Positions 16,268 through 24,867 of a stretch of DNA of 64,000 bases are shown piece after piece (within the stretch, counting starts at the first letter, position 1; each line of letters opens with the position of its first letter). Origin of the DNA: Enterococcus sp. HY326 (GTDB taxonomy: Bacteria > Bacillota > Bacilli > Lactobacillales > Enterococcaceae); assembly GCF_026157065.1 (NCBI RefSeq), contig NZ_JANLGQ010000003.1:434001-498000 (forward strand), read 5' to 3'. The notes beneath the pieces were generated by a model. The model worked only from the letters and a program-made list of their open reading frames with translations, was not told the DNA's origin and ran no database searches. The position numbers and the translations under genes are program-made.

Positions 16268-17657
16268 AAGAAGCTACACAAAAACGCCAATGGCAGAACA
16301 AAAGGCAGAAGTCCGCAACCATAATTTTTCTGAGGTGAGCTTTGGTTATACCTTGGCGGAAGGTCAATTAGAGGCCAGTCGTTGTCTACAATGTAAAAAT
16401 GCTCCCTGTATTGCCAAATGTCCCGTGGAAATTGATATTCCCGGCTTTATTAAAGCGATTGAGGATGAAAATCTAGCAGAAGCCTATAAAATTTTAAATC
16501 GTTATACCAACTTACCGGCAATTTGTGGTCGAGTTTGTCCCCAAGAAAAACAATGCGAGATGGTTTGTCGTCTCGGGCAATCGAAAAAATTTGAACCAGT
16601 GGCAATCGGCCGTTTAGAAAGATTGGTAGGAGATTGGGCGATTCAACAGCCAACAGAAAAAGTCACGCTACCAAAAACTTATAAAGGAAAAGTCGCTGTC
16701 ATCGGTTCGGGACCATCAGGCTTGACCTGTGCCGGCGATTTAGCGGCCTTAGGTTTTCAAGTGACAATTTATGAAGCCTTGCATTTAGCAGGCGGCGTTT
16801 TATCTTATGGCATTCCAGCCTTTCGTCTGCCAAAAGAAGTCGTTCAAAAAGAAATTGATGGAATAAAAGCGCAAGGCGTCACCATTGAAACCAATGTTGT
16901 GGTGGGTAAGACAATTACCATGACAGAAATTATGGAGGAATTTGACGCCTGCTATCTGGCGGTTGGTGCCGGAGCGCCAAACTTTCAAGGAATTCCCGGC
17001 TCGGCATTAAAGGGAGTATATTCCTCTAGTGAATTTTTGACCCGCATTAATTTAATGCACGGCAATCAATTTCCTGATTATGATACACCTATTCAAAATT
17101 CGCAAAAAGTCGTGGTCATCGGCGGTGGTAATGTGGCGATGGATGCTGCGAGAAGCGCAAAAAGAATTGGCGCCAAGGAAGTAGCGATTGTTTATCGCCG
17201 ATCCTTGGATGAACTGCCGGCCCGTTTAGAAGAATATCACCACGCGGTGGAAGAGGGCATCCAATTTTATTGGCTGACGAGCCCTACAGAATATTTAGCA
17301 GATGAAAATGGTTCCTTAAAAGGTGTTAAATGTCTGCAAATGGAACTAGGTGAACCGGATGAAAGCGGACGGCGGCGGCCCGTCGCCATTGCCGACAGCG
17401 AATTTGTGATTGAAGCTGATACGGCGATTGAAGCGATTGGTCAGGGACCAAATCGTGTTTTATTGGAAACTTATCCAGAGTTGGCCTTAAATAAATGGGG
17501 CTATGTCGACGCTGAAGAAGCGACCTGTCAAACTTCAATTCCAGGCGTTTATGCAGGCGGCGACATTGTGACTGGTGCCGCTACAGTAATCTTGGCGATG
17601 GGGGCCGGCAAAATTGCCGCCAAAGAAATTGCCAGCTACATTGAAGGAAAAAAATAA
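16260..17657 (+). CDS. gltA: NADPH-dependent glutamate synthase small-chain-type oxidoreductase (GltA/NfnB-like)
   Basis: The 465-residue protein has two N-terminal Cys clusters for [4Fe-4S] centres (CLQCKNAPCIAKCP, then CGRVCPQEKQCEMVC). Two nucleotide-binding folds follow: VAVIGSGPSGLTCAG for FAD and VVVIGGGNVAMDAARSA for NADPH. This is the build of the GltD/NfnB family. No large GltB glutaminase subunit is encoded nearby, and the preceding gene encodes an NfnA-like partner. A transhydrogenase or electron-bifurcating role is therefore at least as likely as glutamate synthesis. ATG 16260 with GGTGGAGG upstream is preferred over the longer open frame. Confidence 0.88.
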   Translation: MAKRSYTKTPMAEQKAEVRNHNFSEVSFGYTLAEGQLEASRCLQCKNAPCIAKCPVEIDIPGFIKAIEDENLAEAYKILNRYTNLPAICGRVCPQEKQCEMVCRLGQSKKFEPVAIGRLERLVGDWAIQQPTEKVTLPKTYKGKVAVIGSGPSGLTCAGDLAALGFQVTIYEALHLAGGVLSYGIPAFRLPKEVVQKEIDGIKAQGVTIETNVVVGKTITMTEIMEEFDACYLAVGAGAPNFQGIPGSALKGVYSSSEFLTRINLMHGNQFPDYDTPIQNSQKVVVIGGGNVAMDAARSAKRIGAKEVAIVYRRSLDELPARLEEYHHAVEEGIQFYWLTSPTEYLADENGSLKGVKCLQMELGEPDESGRRRPVAIADSEFVIEADTAIEAIGQGPNRVLLETYPELALNKWGYVDAEEATCQTSIPGVYAGGDIVTGAATVILAMGAGKIAAKEIASYIEGKK

Positions 17658-17690
17658 TTTTTTGCAACAAAAAAAAAATAAATTAATTTC

Positions 17691-17817
17691 GAAACTGTAA
17701 CATCAGTAAAAAATAGCTACCTTATCTGTTTGAAACTCTTTAGGGAAACAGTGCTAAAGAGGAGCAACCACTAGGCGGTTAGCTATGAATAACTGGTGAG
17801 GCAGTTTCTTTTTTTTT
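17691..17817 (+). ncRNA. Nested-stem RNA element ending in a terminator
   Basis: Three nested stems can be read: GAAACTG (17691-17697) with CAGTTTC (17802-17808); TAGCTACC (17714-17721) with GGTTAGCTA (17777-17785, one bulge); and CTCTTTAG (17736-17743) with CTAAAGAG (17754-17761). A run of T residues follows the outer stem. It clearly ends the gltA operon, but the inner structure is more than a terminator needs. I see nothing further in 17818-17957 except AT-rich leader. Confidence 0.55.
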
Positions 17818-17957
17818 GAAAAATATGAATTTTCCTTAAATTATTTTTGCCTTTTTCCTCAACTAATTATCAGAAAAACTTCAAAAAAAAGCCAAGACTT
17901 TTCTCTATATTTAAAAAATGCTATTTTTTGAATATTTATAAAATGGAGGAACACGCT

Positions 17958-18971
17958 TTGATTGAAGTAAAAAATTTAGTGAAACGTTATGGCAATCAAT
18001 TGGCCTTGGCAGATTTAAGCTTTACTGTCGAAAATGGAAAAGTTTATGGCCTGTTGGGAGCGAATGGTGCCGGTAAATCGACGACCATGAACATTATCAC
18101 CGGCTACATCGGCGCAACTTCTGGCACGGTGGAAATTGACGGGTTGGATATCTTAAAAAATCCCGAGATGGTCAAAAGTAAAATCGGCTACCTGCCGGAG
18201 CAGCCACCTTTGTATTTAGATATGAAGGTGGAGGAATATTTATCCTTTTGTGGGGAATTAAAAAAAATCCCCCACAATAAACGCCTGCAAAGAATGGAAG
18301 AAGTAATTGACAAAGTCCAATTAGGCGACGTCCGTCAGCGCTTGATTAAAAATCTATCTAAAGGCTACAAACAACGGGTTGGCTTAGCTCAGGCAATCAT
18401 GGGCTATCCTGAGGTTATTATTTTGGATGAGCCGACTGTCGGCTTAGACCCGCAGCAGATTATTGAAATTCGCAGTTTGATTCGAGAACTGGCTGAAGAG
18501 CACACGATAATTTTCAGTTCGCATATTTTGGCTGAGGTTCAAGAGGTCTGCGATGAATTTTTAATCATGGCCAAAGGTAAACTAGTCGTCAAAGAAACCA
18601 CTGACAATATCGGCAGCTTAATGAATGCGCCACTGAGCATCGAATTAACAATTAAAACGACACCAGCTTTAGCGGAGAAGATTTTAGCCGAACTGCCTCA
18701 GATTGAGCGGGCGGATTATCAAGCGGAAAATGAGACGACTAAAATTCATTTGCAGATGAAGGATCAAACAGATATTCGTGAAGAATTATTTTTAGCCTTT
18801 GCCAAAGAACAAATTGCAATCTTGGAAATTCAGCAATCAACTACCAGCCTAGAGGATGTTTTCTTGGAATTAATTCAAGACCCAGTTGAAGCGGTAGAAG
18901 AATTAACTGGGGAAACTGCAACAGATTTAGAAACGGCAGAGAATAAAGATGAGGCAGGTGATGCAAAATGA
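17958..18971 (+). CDS. ABC transporter ATP-binding protein (GldA/CcmA-like)
   Basis: The 337-residue ATPase has Walker A GANGAGKST (34-42), signature LSKGYKQRVG and Walker B VIILDEPTVGLD. I chose TTG 17958 as start because GGAGGA lies seven bases before it and the product then begins at the family start IEVKNLVKRYG. An upstream in-frame ATG at 17944 has no ribosome binding site, and the frame's opening at 17847 encodes low-complexity sequence. The acidic tail (about 300-337) is longer than usual. It is the first gene of a four-gene operon with a permease, a GldG-like protein and a DUF4340 protein; the permease start overlaps its stop. Confidence 0.88.
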   Translation: MIEVKNLVKRYGNQLALADLSFTVENGKVYGLLGANGAGKSTTMNIITGYIGATSGTVEIDGLDILKNPEMVKSKIGYLPEQPPLYLDMKVEEYLSFCGELKKIPHNKRLQRMEEVIDKVQLGDVRQRLIKNLSKGYKQRVGLAQAIMGYPEVIILDEPTVGLDPQQIIEIRSLIRELAEEHTIIFSSHILAEVQEVCDEFLIMAKGKLVVKETTDNIGSLMNAPLSIELTIKTTPALAEKILAELPQIERADYQAENETTKIHLQMKDQTDIREELFLAFAKEQIAILEIQQSTTSLEDVFLELIQDPVEAVEELTGETATDLETAENKDEAGDAK

Positions 18972-19834
18972 TGGCAATTTATAAACGGGAGCTGAAATCT
19001 TATTTTCAGACGATGATTGGCAATGTCTTTTTAGCTTTTTTGATTGCCTTTGTCGGCTTTTATTTTATGGTTTACAACCTCTATTATGGCTATAATTATT
19101 TTTCTTATGCGCTTGGTTCAGGGTTATTAATCATGATTATTGCCGTGCCGATTTTAACGATGAAGTCCTTTGCAGAAGAACGCCGCAGCAAAACCGACCA
19201 ATTGCTGCTGACAGCGCCAGTCAAATTATGGGAAATAGTTTTAGGCAAATACCTTTCAATGATTAGTATTTTGGCGATTGCCTGTTTAATTTTTTGTATT
19301 TGTCCGATTATTATTTTGACATTAGGTTCCGCCCATTTGACCATTGATTATTTGACAATCTTCTTATTCTTTTTGATTGGTTCGTTGTACATAGCTTTAG
19401 GAATGTTGATTTCCTCTTTAACAGAGAGTCAAATTATCGCGGCTATCGGCACGATGGGAATATTATTACTGCTGTATTTTTGGAGCAGCCTGAGTGCTTA
19501 TCTGCCGACGATTGGTTTTTATAATTTAATTGCAATACTTTTATTACTGGCAGTCGCAGCTTTAGTTCTGTTTTCTTATCTAGGGAGTGGCCTTTTCAGC
19601 GGCCTATTCTTTTTGGTTGCAGGCATAATTGCTGTGGTGATTTATGTGGTAAATGGAACAGCTTATGAAAGCTTGTTGAGTAATTTATTAGCAGGATTTG
19701 ATTTGACCAGTATCTTGTATAACTCGGTGGACAGCAATCTCTTCAGCGTGCCAAACCTCGTCTTTTTATTGTCCTTGATTGGCTTATTTAATTTTTTGAC
19801 GCTGCAAGTATTACAAAAACGGCGTTGGAGCTAG
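18968..19834 (+). CDS. ABC-2 permease, GldF-like
   Basis: The 288-residue protein has six to eight hydrophobic segments and opens with MAIYKRELKSYFQTMIGNVF, the usual start of GldF/YhaP-type permeases. LTMKSFAEERRSKTDQLLLTAPV is the characteristic cytoplasmic stretch between helices 2 and 3. It pairs with the preceding ATPase (ATGA overlap). In Bacteroidetes the homologous GldA-GldF-GldG complex supports gliding; in Firmicutes, which do not glide, its role is not established. It lies in the cytoplasmic membrane. Confidence 0.85.
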   Translation: MMAIYKRELKSYFQTMIGNVFLAFLIAFVGFYFMVYNLYYGYNYFSYALGSGLLIMIIAVPILTMKSFAEERRSKTDQLLLTAPVKLWEIVLGKYLSMISILAIACLIFCICPIIILTLGSAHLTIDYLTIFLFFLIGSLYIALGMLISSLTESQIIAAIGTMGILLLLYFWSSLSAYLPTIGFYNLIAILLLLAVAALVLFSYLGSGLFSGLFFLVAGIIAVVIYVVNGTAYESLLSNLLAGFDLTSILYNSVDSNLFSVPNLVFLLSLIGLFNFLTLQVLQKRRWS

Positions 19835-19844
19835 GAGGAAGCAG

Positions 19845-21428
19845 ATGAAGAAGAAAAATAAATTATTCGCAAATAGAAGTCCTAAACGCAGTTTAAAGGA
19901 AGTGCTGCACTTATTTTCTTGGCAGTCGATTAAAAAATCCTTCCAAACAAAAAATTTCAAGCAGGGGACATACCGTGGCGGCTTAACAGTCTTGGTGATT
20001 GTTCTAGTGATGCTCGTCAATTTAATTGCCAATCAATTACCAGCCTCTGTTCAGACAATTGATTTAAGTGAGGAACAAATCATGGAGGTCTCGACAACCT
20101 CTGAAAATTTCTTGGAGAATTTGTCAGATGAGATTGATTTTGTGGTCTTAGCCAATCAATCAGAAACTGATACGACCATCAGCACCTTTATTGAAAAGTA
20201 TGCTGGCCTCACAAAAAATATTTCAGTGGAGTGGATTGACCCGACGCTCCATCCTTCCGCTTTAACTGAATACAGTGCCGATGAAGATACTTTGGTGATT
20301 ATCGACCAGACGACGGGAGAGTCTATGACCGTCAGCTTCAGCGAAATTTTATATTCTGGTTATGACAGCAGCTACAACACGGTAACAACCTTTGACGGCG
20401 ATGGGGCAATTACCAGTGCGCTAAATGCTTTGACTAGCAATGAAGCCCAAGTTATTTACACAACGGAAGGGCATGGCGAAACGGATTTGCCGACATCAAT
20501 CACCGATGCTTTTTCAAAAAATAATTATGCTACAGAGACTGTCAACACTTTGATGACTGATGAGCTGCCAACGGATGCTGATTTATTATTAATCTACGGG
20601 CCGACCACTGATTTCACAGCAGATGAAATCACTCAGCTGGAGGATTATATTGCGGCTGGTGGAAAAGTTATGGTGGTGTTAAGCGCTGATGATCCTGACC
20701 TGCCGAATTTAAGCAGTTTTATGGCGGCTTATGGTTTAGCAGAAACCGCCGGCTATGTTGCCGATACGGAACGCTCGTATCAAGGACAGCCTTATTATTT
20801 ATTCCCGAATCTGACCTTAAGTGGAACTTATGCAGAAGGTATAGAAAATGAAATGGTTTTGATTTTAAATACTAAAGGCTTCACGGAAGTTGATCCGACG
20901 ATTGAAAATGTTACGGTTACTTCTTTGATGGAAACTAGCTCAGGTGGCTATGATGTTACAGAGGACGATCAGGTTCAAGGCACGTATCTTTTAGGGGCAG
21001 TTGCCACGCAAACGGTGACCGCTGAAGAAGAATCGACAACTGATTCAACTAGCGAAGCTACGACAGAATCGACAACGGAGTCAACCACCGAAAGCAGCAC
21101 TGAATCAACTGAAAGTAGTGATGCCGATGAAGATGCGGAGACTGAAGCAGTTTCTGACGGCATGTTGACCGTTGTCAGTAGCACAAATATGATGGATGAT
21201 TCAATTTTAGCTTCTGTTTCAACAATTGAAAACAGCACGTTGTTTATGAATATGGTAACGGCTAATTTTGCTGATGTTTCCAATATTAGTATTGAAGCAA
21301 AAACTTTATCATCTAACACTAATACGGTCACAAATCCCGGCAGCTACAGTCTGTTTATGATTTTAATCATTCCACTGATTATTTTAATTGTTGGTTTTGT
21401 TATCTGGTTGAGAAGAAGAAAGGCTTAG
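19845..21428 (+). CDS. GldG-like ABC-associated membrane protein
   Basis: The 527-residue protein has an N-terminal helix near 46-64 (LTVLVIVLVMLVNLIANQL), a large extracellular part and a C-terminal helix (SLFMILIIPLIILIVGFVIWL) followed by RRRK. The GldG/intraflagellar-transport-like core includes IYTTEGHGETDLP and LLLIYGPTTDFTADE. A run of Ser, Thr and Glu (about residues 390-430, repeating TTES) interrupts the extracellular part and is not a family feature. GGAGGAAG precedes ATG 19845. It sits ten bases behind the permease and ten before the DUF4340 gene, so one complex is likely. Confidence 0.8.
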   Translation: MKKKNKLFANRSPKRSLKEVLHLFSWQSIKKSFQTKNFKQGTYRGGLTVLVIVLVMLVNLIANQLPASVQTIDLSEEQIMEVSTTSENFLENLSDEIDFVVLANQSETDTTISTFIEKYAGLTKNISVEWIDPTLHPSALTEYSADEDTLVIIDQTTGESMTVSFSEILYSGYDSSYNTVTTFDGDGAITSALNALTSNEAQVIYTTEGHGETDLPTSITDAFSKNNYATETVNTLMTDELPTDADLLLIYGPTTDFTADEITQLEDYIAAGGKVMVVLSADDPDLPNLSSFMAAYGLAETAGYVADTERSYQGQPYYLFPNLTLSGTYAEGIENEMVLILNTKGFTEVDPTIENVTVTSLMETSSGGYDVTEDDQVQGTYLLGAVATQTVTAEEESTTDSTSEATTESTTESTTESSTESTESSDADEDAETEAVSDGMLTVVSSTNMMDDSILASVSTIENSTLFMNMVTANFADVSNISIEAKTLSSNTNTVTNPGSYSLFMILIIPLIILIVGFVIWLRRRKA

Positions 21429-21437
21429 GAGGTTATT

Positions 21438-22445
21438 ATGCAAAAAGTTTATAAGAATCCTTATGTGATTTTAAGCGGGTTGTTAATTATCGGGATGATA
21501 ATCTATATTTTTCTAGCCAATTATAATGAGGACGTTGCTGCTGAAACAGCGGCCTCCTCTGAAGCGGCGACAATTTACGTGACAGATTATGCGGACGTAA
21601 CCAGCTTTAGTTATTCTGATAGCAGTGACACACTCAGTTTTGAAAAAATGGATGATGACTGGGTGGATACCAGCGTGCCGGATGTTTCTTTAAGCACCTC
21701 AACATTGGAAGTCACCGCCCAAGCAATTGGTCAGCTGACAGCAACAAAAGAATTAACGGAGGACTTGGATGATTTAGCGGCCTACGGGTTGGCTGAACCG
21801 ACTTATCAAATTCAGTTTGCAACAGAAGAAGCTGAAGGAGAGATTTTAATCGGCAATACGCTAAGTGATGGCAGTTATTATGCAAAACTTGCTGACAGTG
21901 ACACCATTTATGTGATTGACTCAACGCTGGTTTCTTATTTAACTTTTGATGTTAATACTTTAGTGGCGACACCAGAAGTGCCAGCATTAGACAGTGACAC
22001 TGTGATTAGCGTCAGCCAAATTACTGATGGCATTTATACGGAACTAACGGCTGAAGATGATCAGACGGAAACGACGGAAAGCAGCACAACAGAAGATTCG
22101 ACAACGGAATCTTCCGCAGAAACTGCGACCACTGAATCAACAGAAGCAGCAGCAACTCCTTTTAGTGATGCAGTTTCTTATTTGACATCTTTATATATTT
22201 CTAGCTCAATTAATTATCAGCCGACTGATGAGGAGTTAGTTAGCTACGGATTGTCCACAGATGCGCGAACCACCTATGAAGTGGTCTATCAAGCAGATGA
22301 TGAAGAAAAAACCTTTACGATGTATATTGGTAATTTGGATAGTGAGACCGGCTATTATTATTTGCAGGTGCCAGATAATTCTGTCGTATACCAATTATCA
22401 CAAACTACAGTTGAAAATTTGCTGAGCGCTTTTTCAGAGTCATAA
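21438..22445 (+). CDS. DUF4340 domain protein of the Gld-like operon
   Basis: The 335-residue protein has one N-terminal membrane helix (VILSGLLIIGMIIYIFLA) and an extracellular DUF4340 region in two copies. AAYGLAEPTYQIQF and VSYGLSTDARTTYEVVY are the repeated YGL motifs, each followed by an IGN segment (EILIGNTLSDGSYYAKL; MYIGNLDSETGYYYLQV). Between them lies a Thr/Ser/Glu tract (about 205-240) like that of the preceding protein. DUF4340 genes typically accompany GldFG-like transporters. The role is unknown; an extracellular partner of the transporter is a reasonable inference. Confidence 0.8.
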   Translation: MQKVYKNPYVILSGLLIIGMIIYIFLANYNEDVAAETAASSEAATIYVTDYADVTSFSYSDSSDTLSFEKMDDDWVDTSVPDVSLSTSTLEVTAQAIGQLTATKELTEDLDDLAAYGLAEPTYQIQFATEEAEGEILIGNTLSDGSYYAKLADSDTIYVIDSTLVSYLTFDVNTLVATPEVPALDSDTVISVSQITDGIYTELTAEDDQTETTESSTTEDSTTESSAETATTESTEAAATPFSDAVSYLTSLYISSSINYQPTDEELVSYGLSTDARTTYEVVYQADDEEKTFTMYIGNLDSETGYYYLQVPDNSVVYQLSQTTVENLLSAFSES

Positions 22446-22472
22446 AATAAAAATCTTAAAAGGTTTTAGAAA

Positions 22473-22550
22473 ATGAGAAAGTCTTTGTAGTGAATTTTTT
22501 CAACGTTGAGGGAATTTCATGCTAGTAAGAATCTAAAAAAGCGTTCTCAT
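22473..22550 (+). terminator. Long-range hairpin behind the Gld-like operon
   Basis: ATGAGAA (22473-22479) pairs with TTCTCAT (22544-22550) about 64 bases apart. The inner sequence is AT-rich. It may be a structured operon end; there is no good T-run, so the call is weak. Confidence 0.35.
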
Positions 22551-22613
22551 AATTTCATCTTTGTCTAGTACAAATTATTTTGTAGACCAATTTTAAAAAT
22601 AACTAAATTTTTA

Positions 22614-22642
22614 TTGAAATTTCTAGTTAGAATGCGTACAAT
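22614..22642 (+). promoter_or_regulatory. Promoter of the Lrp-family gene
   Basis: -35 TTGAAA (22614-22619), 17-bp spacer, -10 TACAAT (22637-22642). It leaves a leader of roughly 95 bases before ATG 22743. Confidence 0.6.
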
Positions 22643-22742
22643 TATAGACATAATTAAAAATAGATGAGAATTGACTTGAAATTTTCAAATAGGTTGCTTT
22701 GAGCAGGTGCTGGTTGTTTCTCGGATAAAGGGGTTGTATCAC

Positions 22743-23210
22743 ATGGACGAAATCGATACTAAGATTGTCAATATTATTCAAGAAAACGGCCGGGTCTCCA
22801 TTAAGCAGATTGCTTCAGAGTGCTTTATCTCTTCACCAGCAGCATCTGTCCGCCTACAAAATTTGGAAAATCAAGGCTTGATAAAAAACTATCAAGCCCA
22901 AATTGATTATCAGAAATTAGGCTATCTAATTAAAGCCTACATTCATTGTGCAGTAAATGCCAAAGACAAAGAAGCTTTTTACAGCTTTGTTGGCAGCGTC
23001 GCTAACGTATTGGAATGCGACTGCATTACTGGCGATTATTCCATGCAGTTGAAGGTCGTGTTTAAAACCACGATTGAGCTGGATGAATTTATCAATCAGC
23101 TGCAGCGCTTTGGCGACACAAGAACTCATATTGTTTTTTCAACACAGGTTGAATCCCGTGGACTCATCTTGGAATCAGAAAAAAATAAATTGAGCGAAAA
23201 AGTAATGTAA
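22743..23210 (+). CDS. Lrp/AsnC-family transcriptional regulator
   Basis: The 155-residue protein opens with MDEIDTKIVNIIQENGRVSIKQIA, the Lrp N-terminal helix, then the HTH SPAASVRLQNLENQGLI. Residues from about 65 form the RAM ligand-binding domain (GYLIKAYIHCAV, then ECDCITGDYSMQLKVVF). Such regulators sense amino acids or related acids and form octamers. ATG 22743 follows AAAGGGG at about ten bases; an in-frame TTG at 22734 is too close to it. It faces the 2-hydroxyacid dehydrogenase gene across a shared palindromic repeat, so a link to branched-chain keto acid metabolism is possible but unproven. Confidence 0.9.
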   Translation: MDEIDTKIVNIIQENGRVSIKQIASECFISSPAASVRLQNLENQGLIKNYQAQIDYQKLGYLIKAYIHCAVNAKDKEAFYSFVGSVANVLECDCITGDYSMQLKVVFKTTIELDEFINQLQRFGDTRTHIVFSTQVESRGLILESEKNKLSEKVM

Positions 23211-23220
23211 ACTGTCTTAT

Positions 23221-23383
23221 AAAAAAGCTATGACATTAGTTAAAACAGAAGCGAACTTCACGAACAATTTTTAGCAACAACGACTAAGAATTGTCAATTT
23301 GCGACGAGGGCCAACTGGAATTCAGAAGCAATCGTATTATTCGGAGTTTCATCTGTTAAAAAAACTAATGGCATAGCTTTTTT
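23221..23383. repeat. Imperfect palindromic repeat, copy 2
   Basis: AAAAAAGCTATGACATTAGTT (23221-23241) and its near-perfect inverse (23363-23383, one mismatch) bound the element. Internal blocks match copy 1 at 12278-12444, including ATTTGCGACGAGG and TTTCATCTGTTAAAAA. It lies between two convergent genes and ends exactly at the dehydrogenase stop, so it probably also acts as a bidirectional terminator. Confidence 0.78.
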
Positions 23384-24291
23384 TATTGGAGTTCAGCAGT
23401 CATTTCTTTGATGCGGGCCACGGAAAGCTGCCATTTTTTTGCTTCAGCTTCATTTAAAATCGGAGGATAAATTTCTTCAATGCCATTTTTTCCAAGACGC
23501 GCTAGCTGACTAATATAAATTTTTTCTTTGTGATTGTAAACGGAAACTGGCATAATTTTTTGACTATCTGAAAAAATAGCTTCGGTAATTAAGGCGGCTT
23601 GATTAGCAATACCGTAGCTAGTGTAACCTTTCCCTAGAAAAACTGTTGAGGCTTTGCGGCGAAATTCGGTTTCTAATTCAGCAAGCTCAGCTAAAGATAA
23701 ATTTTCAGCGTAGAGGCTGCCGGCAATTTGTAAATTGGACCACTGGGTAAACTGTGTATCGCCGTGCTCGCCAAAAACATAACCGTTAATTGCTGTCGGG
23801 TGAACGCCGGCCCTTTCAGCAAGTGTTTGTTTCATGCGGGCAGTGTCCAGAGAAGTGCCTGTTCCAAAAACCTTTTCAGTTGGTAACTGGCTAAGTTTTT
23901 GAAAATAGCAGGTAATCACGTCACAGGGATTGGTGATAATCAGCGAGCTGCCGGAAAAACCGCTAGCTTTGATTTTCGGTGCCCATTCTTCAATCACCTG
24001 CTGGGTAAAGTGCAATTCCTCTACCCGGTCGACATCACCGGCTAATAAACTGCTGTCACCGGCTGCCATGATGATGAGCTGGCAATTTTTTAATTCTGCT
24101 AGCTGGTTAGCAGCTAATTTGACTGCTAAGGTGGTATCAATCTGACCTTGCAGCAAATCATTGACCTCAGCCTCTGCTACCTCAGTATTTTTATCAAATA
24201 AAATTAATTCATCGACTAGCCCCCGCTGAATCAGTAGCTGAGCGGTGGTGCTGCCGACATGACCTAAACCAATGATAGCAATTTTACGCAT
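23383..24291 (-). CDS. L-2-hydroxyisocaproate/L-lactate dehydrogenase family protein
   Basis: The 302-residue NAD-dependent enzyme interconverts a 2-keto acid and an L-2-hydroxy acid. The NAD fold starts at IIGLGHVGS (6-14). TGTSLDTARM (about 144-153) carries the substrate-binding Arg, and GEHGDTQF (174-181) the catalytic His176. The GKGYTSYG motif and the DTARM variant resemble lactobacillal L-2-hydroxyisocaproate dehydrogenase more than classical LDH, which has SAR. Bulky branched 2-keto acids are therefore the likelier substrates. It ends inside a palindromic repeat shared with the convergent Lrp regulator gene. Confidence 0.85.
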   Translation of the reverse strand: MRKIAIIGLGHVGSTTAQLLIQRGLVDELILFDKNTEVAEAEVNDLLQGQIDTTLAVKLAANQLAELKNCQLIIMAAGDSSLLAGDVDRVEELHFTQQVIEEWAPKIKASGFSGSSLIITNPCDVITCYFQKLSQLPTEKVFGTGTSLDTARMKQTLAERAGVHPTAINGYVFGEHGDTQFTQWSNLQIAGSLYAENLSLAELAELETEFRRKASTVFLGKGYTSYGIANQAALITEAIFSDSQKIMPVSVYNHKEKIYISQLARLGKNGIEEIYPPILNEAEAKKWQLSVARIKEMTAELQ

Positions 24292-24427
24292 TTCCTTCAG
24301 TCCCTTTTTATAGAATAGTCTTTATTATTTCAAGAGAGTTTCGACTTGTCCAGAGGTTTTCGACAAATATTTTTCAGTCTTTATGCTATGATGTTATTGT
24401 AAGAAGGACAGAGAAAGAAGGATTACG

Positions 24428-24853
24428 ATGATTAATAAAGTTGCTGGACCGGAGGATTATCCGGTTATTGTTGAGCTGTGGGAAAAATCAGTGCTTGCCA
24501 GCCATGAATTTTTGACAGCCGCCGATTTTAATGAGATCAAGACCAGCCTGCCGCAAATGCTGCCAGAAGTTGATTTGCTGTTATGGTACGACAAAAGTCA
24601 GCTCGTTGGTTTTTCTGGAACACGGGACACGGCCTTGGAGATGCTTTTTTTAGATCCCAATGTTTTTGCTCAAGGCTATGGCCGCCAAATTATCGACATT
24701 TTGAAAAACGAATATGGCGTGCAAACCGTTGATGTCAATGAACAAAATCGACGGGCGAAAGAATTTTATTTGAAAAACGGTTTTGCTGTGGTTAGTCGCA
24801 GTGAATTAGACGATGCGGGCCGGCCTTATCCATTACTGCATTTAAGTTTATAA
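24428..24853 (+). CDS. GNAT-family N-acetyltransferase
   Basis: The 141-residue protein is a single GNAT domain. The acetyl-CoA-binding loop is FAQGYGRQIIDIL (motif A, about 75-87), and VDVNEQNRRAKEFYLKNGFAVV is motif B with the usual Asn and Tyr. Its overall form is that of the YjaB-like subgroup. GAAGGA precedes ATG 24428. The acetyl acceptor is unknown. It is followed 14 bases later by the DUF488 gene and divergent from the dehydrogenase. Confidence 0.88.
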   Translation: MINKVAGPEDYPVIVELWEKSVLASHEFLTAADFNEIKTSLPQMLPEVDLLLWYDKSQLVGFSGTRDTALEMLFLDPNVFAQGYGRQIIDILKNEYGVQTVDVNEQNRRAKEFYLKNGFAVVSRSELDDAGRPYPLLHLSL

Positions 24854-24867
24854 AAGGAGTGGTCTGC

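Noticed and set aside
17847-17957. Upstream extension of the ABC ATPase frame, including ATG 17944
   Set aside because: No ribosome binding site at either ATG; GGAGGA lies correctly for TTG 17958.
21040-21120. Short DNA repeats resembling a CRISPR array
   Set aside because: They are codon repeats for a TTES-type protein tract, without unique spacers or cas genes.
20975-21331. 118-codon minus-strand ORF opposite the GldG-like gene
   Set aside because: It is the mirror of the Thr/Ser/Glu-coding tract (Val/Ser-rich) with no ribosome binding site.
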